A DNA stretch of 64,000 bases from Eubacterium limosum. Lineage in GTDB: Bacteria > Bacillota > Clostridia > Eubacteriales > Eubacteriaceae. A program made the position numbers and the translations under genes. A model generated the notes under the pieces. It saw nothing but the letters and a program-made list of their open reading frames with translations, did not search any database and had not been told where the DNA came from. The stretch is taken from the NCBI RefSeq assembly GCF_000807675.2, contig NZ_CP019962.1, forward strand, positions 3,100,001 through 3,164,000, given 5' to 3'. How positions within the stretch are numbered: position 1 is the first letter of the stretch; each line of letters opens with the position of its first letter. Shown here piece by piece: positions 59,438 to 64,000 of the stretch.

Positions 59438-61363
59438 TTAGGCCTCCTTTTTGGCGATAATAAATTCAGATTTTTCGGCGCCGCACAGCGGGCAAACCCA
59501 GTCTTCCGGAACATTTTCAAACAGTGTGCCCGGAGCGATGTCATTTTCCGGATCACCCAGATCGGGGATATATTCATAACCGCAGCCGCCGCAGATATAG
59601 GATGGGCCTGCCGGCGTCGGCTTTGGAGCCTTTGGCCGTTTAATCTTGACCATTTCGGGGGCTGGCTTTTTCTCGCCGGTTCCCAGAGCTTTGGCTAAAA
59701 CAGGCAGAACTTCGTTCACATCGCCCACAATACCATAGTCACAGTTTTTAAAGATCGGCGCGTTGCCGTTTTGGTTGATGGCGACAATGGTGGAAGCGTC
59801 CTTGATCCCCTTGAGATGCTGGATCGCGCCGGAGATACCGCAGGCAATATACAGGTTGCCTGAGAACTTCTGTCCCGACATTCCGACATAGCGGTTAAGC
59901 GGCACGTATTTTAAGGTTTCAGCCACTGGCCTGGAGGAACCAATGGCAGCCCCGGCGGCCTTTGCCAGATCTTCGATGAGCTTCATGTTTTTCTTGTCGC
60001 CAATGCCCACACCGGCCGAAACCACACGTTCAGCGTCGACAATAGGGGTGTCGATGGGAATCCCGACAGAGAAATCATAGCCGTCTTTTTCAAGCGCTGC
60101 GATCAAAGCGTCAACCTTTGCCTGAATATCACCGTCTTTCAGAATAATGTGCTTGCGAACGCCGGTGATGGGCGCAGGCTTTTTAGGAGCGCTGCCGGAG
60201 CCGCCGGCCTTTTTTGGGGGCTTTCCCAGAATATGGGAGGCGATGACCACACGCTGTATTTCGTTGGTACCTTCATAGATGGTCGTGATCTTGGCGTCTC
60301 GGTACATCCGCTCAACCTCCATCCCTTTCAGGTAGCCGGTGCCGCCGAAAATTTGCAGGGCGTCGTTGGTGACCTCCAGAGCGATATCGGAGGCATACTG
60401 TTTAGCCATGGCGGATTCCATGCCGTAAGGCTCGTGGTATTCCTTCAGCTCAGCCGCCTGGTAGATGAGCAGGCGGGCAGTGTGCAGCTTGGTGGCCATA
60501 TCTGCGATTTTAAAGGAGATGGCCTGCTGAAAGCCAATGGGCTTGCCAAACTGGACACGTTCCTTGGCGTAGGCTACCGCTTCCTCAAAAGCGCCCTGGG
60601 CGATCCCCAGTGCCTGGGAGGCAATGCCGATCCGGCCGCCGTCCAGGGTTGCCATCGCGATTTTAAAGCCCTGGCCCTCTTCGCCTAAAAGGTTTTCCTT
60701 GGGAACCTTCACATCATTGAAAACCAGCTCAGCAGTGGAGGAGGAGCGGATCCCCAGTTTGTCGTAATGATCCCCGAAGGTGAAGCCTTCCCAGCCCTTT
60801 TCAACAATAAAGGCGGAGATGCCGCGGGTTCCGATATCAGGTGTGGTGACAGCGAAAACAACGTAGGTGTCGGCTTTTGGCGCGTTGGTGATGAAAATTT
60901 TATTGCCGTTGAGCAGGTAATGGTCGCCCTTGTCAATGGCGGTGGTTTCGGTTCCGCCGGCATCGGAGCCCGCGTTTGGCTCTGTCAGACCAAAGGCGCC
61001 GATTTTTTCACCTTTACACAGAGGAATTAAATATTTTTGCTTTTGTGCTTCGTTTCCAAAGGCGGCAATGGGCCAGGTCCCAAGTGAGGTATGCGCCGAC
61101 AGGATAACGCCGGTTCCGCCATCCACGCGGGAGAGCTCTTCAACGGCAATGGCATAGCTCAAAACGTCCAGGCCCTGTCCGCCGTATTCCTTTTCAAATG
61201 GAATACCCATTACACCCATTTCGCCAAGCTGCCTGACGGCTTCGTCCGGAAACATATTTTCCTTGTCCATCATGAAAGCATGGGGCTTCACTTCTTTTTC
61301 AGCAAACTCACGAATTTTTTTGCGCAGGGCTTCATGCTGCTCGGTCGTTTTAAATAACATCAT
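59438..61363 (-). CDS. Acyl-CoA dehydrogenase / EtfA FAD-domain / rubredoxin fusion
   Basis: 641 residues with three parts. Residues 1-380: acyl-CoA dehydrogenase with [36 protein letters not shown] (catalytic Glu in YEGTNEI). Residues ~395-570: ETF-alpha C-terminal FAD domain ([40 protein letters not shown]). Residues ~590-641: rubredoxin with CGGCGYEY and CPLCGAEK. The architecture gives an intramolecular path FAD to FAD to Fe, and the next gene encodes the natural rubredoxin acceptor, FprA. GGAGGATC precedes the ATG. Substrate acyl-CoA unknown. Confidence 0.93.
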   Translation of the reverse strand: MMLFKTTEQHEALRKKIREFAEKEVKPHAFMMDKENMFPDEAVRQLGEMGVMGIPFEKEYGGQGLDVLSYAIAVEELSRVDGGTGVILSAHTSLGTWPIAAFGNEAQKQKYLIPLCKGEKIGAFGLTEPNAGSDAGGTETTAIDKGDHYLLNGNKIFITNAPKADTYVVFAVTTPDIGTRGISAFIVEKGWEGFTFGDHYDKLGIRSSSTAELVFNDVKVPKENLLGEEGQGFKIAMATLDGGRIGIASQALGIAQGAFEEAVAYAKERVQFGKPIGFQQAISFKIADMATKLHTARLLIYQAAELKEYHEPYGMESAMAKQYASDIALEVTNDALQIFGGTGYLKGMEVERMYRDAKITTIYEGTNEIQRVVIASHILGKPPKKAGGSGSAPKKPAPITGVRKHIILKDGDIQAKVDALIAALEKDGYDFSVGIPIDTPIVDAERVVSAGVGIGDKKNMKLIEDLAKAAGAAIGSSRPVAETLKYVPLNRYVGMSGQKFSGNLYIACGISGAIQHLKGIKDASTIVAINQNGNAPIFKNCDYGIVGDVNEVLPVLAKALGTGEKKPAPEMVKIKRPKAPKPTPAGPSYICGGCGYEYIPDLGDPENDIAPGTLFENVPEDWVCPLCGAEKSEFIIAKKEA

Positions 61364-61442
61364 AGATCCTCCTTGAAATATAAATGAATCAATACCATAT
61401 ATTGGATAATTTTAGTCCAATATTGCCGAAAAAACCATGCGG

Positions 61443-61847
61443 TCACCCGCATTTTAAAATTTCTTCTAAGCTACTGGCCTTCAATCGGTCGTTGAGCTCT
61501 TCCTGGATAACCATGAGGTGATTATGAAAGCAGCAGCTGCCGTGTTTTTCACACCATTCGCAGCGATATCCCGATTCCATGCAAGGGGACAGAGAACAGC
61601 TTCCATCAATGGCGCACATCAGATCATACAGAGATATGGCGCTGGTCGGCTTATTAAGGCTGCAGCCGCCTTCGCTGCCGCGGGCGATGCTCACCAGGCC
61701 GGCGCGTTCCAGTTTTTTGATGATTTTGTAGGCAAAGGCCTTCGGAATTTGTTCCTCGTCCGAAAGCTGGCTCACAGAACGGCGCTCGCCGTCGGCCAGA
61801 GAACGGACAAGTCTCAATGCATAATCGGTTTCTCTCGTAATCAGCAC
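61443..61847 (-). CDS. Rrf2 family regulator (probable Fe-S sensor)
   Basis: 134 residues starting at GTG, AAAGGA nine bases upstream. LITRETDYALRLVRSLADGE and SVSQLSDEEQIPKAFAYKIIKKLERAGLV form the Rrf2 winged helix. LSPCMESGYRCEWCEKHGSC gives the Cys set expected for an Fe-S cluster. It is upstream of and co-oriented with the fusion-fprA pair, so it likely senses oxygen, NO or iron-sulfur state and controls them. Confidence 0.92.
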   Translation of the reverse strand: MLITRETDYALRLVRSLADGERRSVSQLSDEEQIPKAFAYKIIKKLERAGLVSIARGSEGGCSLNKPTSAISLYDLMCAIDGSCSLSPCMESGYRCEWCEKHGSCCFHNHLMVIQEELNDRLKASSLEEILKCG

Positions 61848-61925
61848 AAATGTAATCCTTTCAAATTTATAAACTCATTATAGCAATGTGGATAAAAATA
61901 GTCAAGTATAAAAAATTGTCATTTT

Positions 61926-61974
61926 CTTATCTGGATAAAAGGCGCAGTCCCGGGCAGCGCATCTTTCTGACAGC
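61926..61974 (-). repeat. Truncated copy of the structured element
   Basis: On the minus strand the segment GGGACTGCGCCTTTTATCCA plus GATAAG matches the 5' arm of the dispersed element (compare 41600 and 49271). It is preceded, as elsewhere, by a terminator hairpin (61981-62014). The 3' arm is missing. Confidence 0.7.
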
Positions 61975-61980
61975 TTAAAA

Positions 61981-62014
61981 AAAGATCGGCACAATTTTGC
62001 GCCGATCTTTTTTT
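61981..62014. terminator. Terminator, GATCGGCGC family
   Basis: AAAGATCGGC and GCCGATCTTT with T runs on both strands. It terminates the minus-strand toastrack gene. Read on the minus strand it has the same TGTGCC variant arm as the left hairpin at 49217. Confidence 0.88.
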
Positions 62015-62027
62015 AAGCATATTCGGG

Positions 62028-62549
62028 TCAGGCCAGCGGTGCGCAGGGGCAGGCAGTCAGCCTTTCGTCATCCGGTTCAATGGTCTCGCTGTCACTGATG
62101 GGGTTTTCAAAATGCAGGGCGCCGCCGCAGACGTCGGCATAAACGGTGAGCACGACCATGCCGTCGCCCTCAGGATGCCTGGTATCGTCGCAGATACCGC
62201 CCATACGGCAGCGATCCGTCACGTTCAGCTTAAAGTTCTCCGGTATAATCACATTGACGCCGCCATTTCTCACCTCAATGTCCAGGTCATATTGCTTTTT
62301 GTCGGCCTTCACCTGGGAAAGGTCAACGCTCATGCCGCCGCAGAACACGCCGATCTTCATATCCTGCATGGGCACGTCACCCACGATTTTATTTTTACCG
62401 CCGCAGATAACGCACTGGTCCAGAGCGTTTCCGGTCTTATCCATGCTTTCCTCAAAATCGTGCCCCTTTTTCAGAACACAGGCGAAAAAGGCTGTGGAGG
62501 CGGCAAAGGTAAAGGCCGCGGTGCCGAGTAGTAGGTCCTTGAATTTCAT
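62028..62549 (-). CDS. Membrane-anchored toastrack-like protein (LiaF/DUF2154-DUF4097 type)
   Basis: 173 residues from the ATG at 62549 (AAGGAG upstream). An N-terminal helix (LLLGTAAFTFAASTAFFACVL), then CVICGG, then a beta-rich repeat region (IGVFCGGMSVDLSQV.., IEVRNGGVNVIIPENF.., GGALHFENP) typical of toastrack folds used in cell-envelope stress sensing. The cysteines (CVICGG, CGGM, CRMGGIC, CPC) are unusual and may bind metal or form disulfides. Confidence 0.65.
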   Translation of the reverse strand: MKFKDLLLGTAAFTFAASTAFFACVLKKGHDFEESMDKTGNALDQCVICGGKNKIVGDVPMQDMKIGVFCGGMSVDLSQVKADKKQYDLDIEVRNGGVNVIIPENFKLNVTDRCRMGGICDDTRHPEGDGMVVLTVYADVCGGALHFENPISDSETIEPDDERLTACPCAPLA

Positions 62550-62769
62550 GTTAAATCTCCTTGCATATGATGTTACGATTAATAATAGCACCTTTTTCTT
62601 TAAAATAGAATAGGGGCGGAGGATTCTTAACCGATTTAAGCGAAGATGATTATGAAAACGTTGCTGTATACAATTTTTAATCTAAAATTAAAAAAGTGTG
62701 GTATAATAAGTGCGAAGCTTTATTCAGACAGAGTAAGCAAAATAACAAAGAATGTGAGATGCAGAACAT

Positions 62770-63282
62770 TTGGAATATATATATAAAAGAAAATACAGTG
62801 AAGAATTTTTGGAAATCGTGAGCGACATCATCGATCATCCTAAATTTCAGGAGCTGAGAGACATCGACCACCACGGCAATGGGCTTTACGCGCATTCGGT
62901 GGCGGTTGGCTACAACTCATACCTCATTGCCAAAAAGCTGGGCCTTGACTATGTCTCAGTGGCGCGCGGCGCTCTGCTGCACGACTTCTTTTTCCAGGAC
63001 TGGCGCGATAATGAGAAAGACGGCAGGGGATTTGACCGTATCCGTCAGATGCACGGCTTCAGCCATCCCAAGACAGCCCTTAAAAACGCAAGGAAATATT
63101 TTAATATCAACGATAAAGAGGCAGACATGATTGTCAAGCACATGTTTCCGCTCACCATTACCCCGCCGATGCACCGCGAAAGCTGGGTGGTCACAGCGGT
63201 GGACAAGGGTGTTGCCATTAAAGAGATGGTTTGCGAGCATACTCCGCGCAAGCTGTACTACAAGTTAAGATTTCAAGACTAG
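62770..63282 (+). CDS. HD-domain phosphohydrolase
   Basis: 170 residues starting at TTG. HGNGLYAHSVAVGYNSYLIA supplies the first His, ALLHDFFFQDW the HD pair, and VKHMFPLTITPPMHRESWVVTAVDKGVA the remaining metal ligands. Likely a nucleotide or cyclic-nucleotide phosphohydrolase. The ribosome binding site is weak. A TATAAT box occurs at 62702-62707. Confidence 0.85.
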   Translation: MEYIYKRKYSEEFLEIVSDIIDHPKFQELRDIDHHGNGLYAHSVAVGYNSYLIAKKLGLDYVSVARGALLHDFFFQDWRDNEKDGRGFDRIRQMHGFSHPKTALKNARKYFNINDKEADMIVKHMFPLTITPPMHRESWVVTAVDKGVAIKEMVCEHTPRKLYYKLRFQD

Positions 63283-63327
63283 CCTGGCTTAGTTTTTTAA
63301 ATAAAATAGAGATTCTGGAGGAAGACA

Positions 63328-64000
63328 TTGGGTTTGAAACATTTAGAAGAGATTGAAAAAGCGAAAGCACATTTTGGTAAAATTCTGGAAGAACAGTTCG
63401 TGCGTATTGACCGCATGAAAGCCGAAAGCGAATTTGTCGACTATGCGTCTAAAGATCAAATCGTGATCGGGATTGTCGGCGGCGACGGCATCGGCCCTTT
63501 CATTACCGCGGAAGCCGAAAAGGTTCTGGCGTTTCTGCTAAAGGATGATGTGGAAAAGGGACGGGTTGTCTTTAAGGAAATCGACGGCCTGACCATCGAA
63601 AACCGCGCAGCCTGCGGCAAGGCCATTCCAAACGATGTCCTGGCAGAATTAAAGGAATGTGACGTTATTTTAAAAGGGCCAACCACCACCCCGAGAGAAG
63701 GGGATAAATGGCCGAACATCGAGAGCGCCAACGTAGCCATGCGCCGTGAGCTGGATTTGTTCGCCAACGTGCGTCCGGTTTCTGTTCCCGAAAAGGATAT
63801 TGACTGGACCTTCTACCGTGAGAACACCGAGGGCGGCTACGCAGTCGGCAGTAAGGGCGTCCATGTCAATGACGACCTGGCCATTGACTTCACCGTCACC
63901 ACCCAGGAGGGCTCAGAGAGAATTATCCGCGCGGCTTTTGACTACGCGAAAAAATCCGGTAAGAATAAGGTGACAGTGGTCACCAAAGCCAATGTCATCA
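63328..64000 (+). CDS. Isocitrate/isopropylmalate dehydrogenase family protein (partial, 5' part)
   Basis: Starts at TTG 63328, with GGAGGA five bases upstream, and runs off the window. IVGGDGIGPFITAEAEKVL is the family nucleotide-binding start. LKGPTTTPREGDKWPNIESANVAMRREL (in part: LKGPTTTPREG) and FYRENTEGGYAVGSKGV cover substrate and metal positions. Sequence style is that of NAD(P)-dependent isocitrate dehydrogenases of anaerobes, with a helical N-terminal extension of about 45 residues. A role in 2-oxoglutarate synthesis is likely. Confidence 0.88.
   Translation, partial: MGLKHLEEIEKAKAHFGKILEEQFVRIDRMKAESEFVDYASKDQIVIGIVGGDGIGPFITAEAEKVLAFLLKDDVEKGRVVFKEIDGLTIENRAACGKAIPNDVLAELKECDVILKGPTTTPREGDKWPNIESANVAMRRELDLFANVRPVSVPEKDIDWTFYRENTEGGYAVGSKGVHVNDDLAIDFTVTTQEGSERIIRAAFDYAKKSGKNKVTVVTKANVI

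Overview
The window looks like chromosome of an anaerobic Firmicute of the Eubacteriales, most plausibly the acetogen Eubacterium limosum/callanderi group. The signs are the gene order ftsY-ylxM-ffh-rpsP-khpA-rimM-trmD, strong AGGAGG ribosome binding sites, a URO-D-fold methyltransferase-like protein with its own transporter, a cobalamin riboswitch in front of a corrinoid-type ABC importer, and a clostridial oxygen-defence set (Rrf2, an acyl-CoA dehydrogenase/EtfA/rubredoxin fusion, flavodiiron protein). The species is inference. No rRNA, tRNA or CRISPR array was seen.

Layout. 1-5.1 kb: co-translational targeting, ribosome and tRNA modification genes (SRP, S16, RimM, TrmD). 5.1-6.5 kb: a tandem array of a ~190-nt structured repeat, whose relatives recur near 21.5, 41.7, 49.4 and 61.9 kb. 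6.5-10 kb: Crp-type regulator, MFS carrier and URO-D-family protein. 10.0-16.0 kb: a ~6 kb mobilizable element (large serine recombinase, TnpW-like, MobC-like, TetR, membrane proteins, sigma-like factor) sitting in the loop of the URO-D gene's terminator. 16-22.3 kb: LytTR regulator, a frameshifted ComK-like gene, a GC-rich phage-like cluster (two BRO/antirepressor genes, small genes, a sigma factor), DUF1659/DUF2922 proteins and an M15 peptidase. 22.3-30 kb: small-enzyme genes (TrmO, GNATs, flavodoxins, hydrolase, TipAS-type MerR, C45 hydrolase), including a flavodoxin/ferredoxin gene split by an in-frame amber codon. 30-37.3 kb: VanRS-like two-component system with a D,D-carboxypeptidase, then a 1426-residue multi-PAS hybrid kinase. 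37.3-41.5 kb: YgiT/DUF4258 toxin-antitoxin-like pair and ClpB. 42-49.2 kb: small genes, B12-riboswitch-controlled importer, Pgi. 49.6-54.2 kb: NSS and PutP sodium symporters, self-regulated MarR gene with a tiny membrane peptide. 54.3-58.2 kb: DeoR-controlled threonate/erythronate-type catabolic operon. 58.2-62.6 kb (minus strand): flavodiiron/fusion dehydrogenase/Rrf2 operon and a toastrack-like membrane protein. 62.7 kb to the end: HD hydrolase and the start of an isocitrate/isopropylmalate dehydrogenase gene.

The most interesting signal is non-coding. A 188-190-nt element has a long basal stem and an inner stem that keep pairing through compensatory changes, and it always lies just downstream of a gene's intrinsic terminator. 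At each full dispersed locus a copy of that locus's own terminator hairpin is found on both sides. The second and third most interesting are the amber-interrupted EFR1-type gene (28.0-28.8 kb), possibly a pyrrolysine readthrough case, and the ComK-like gene whose frame is broken exactly at an ATTT tetranucleotide run.
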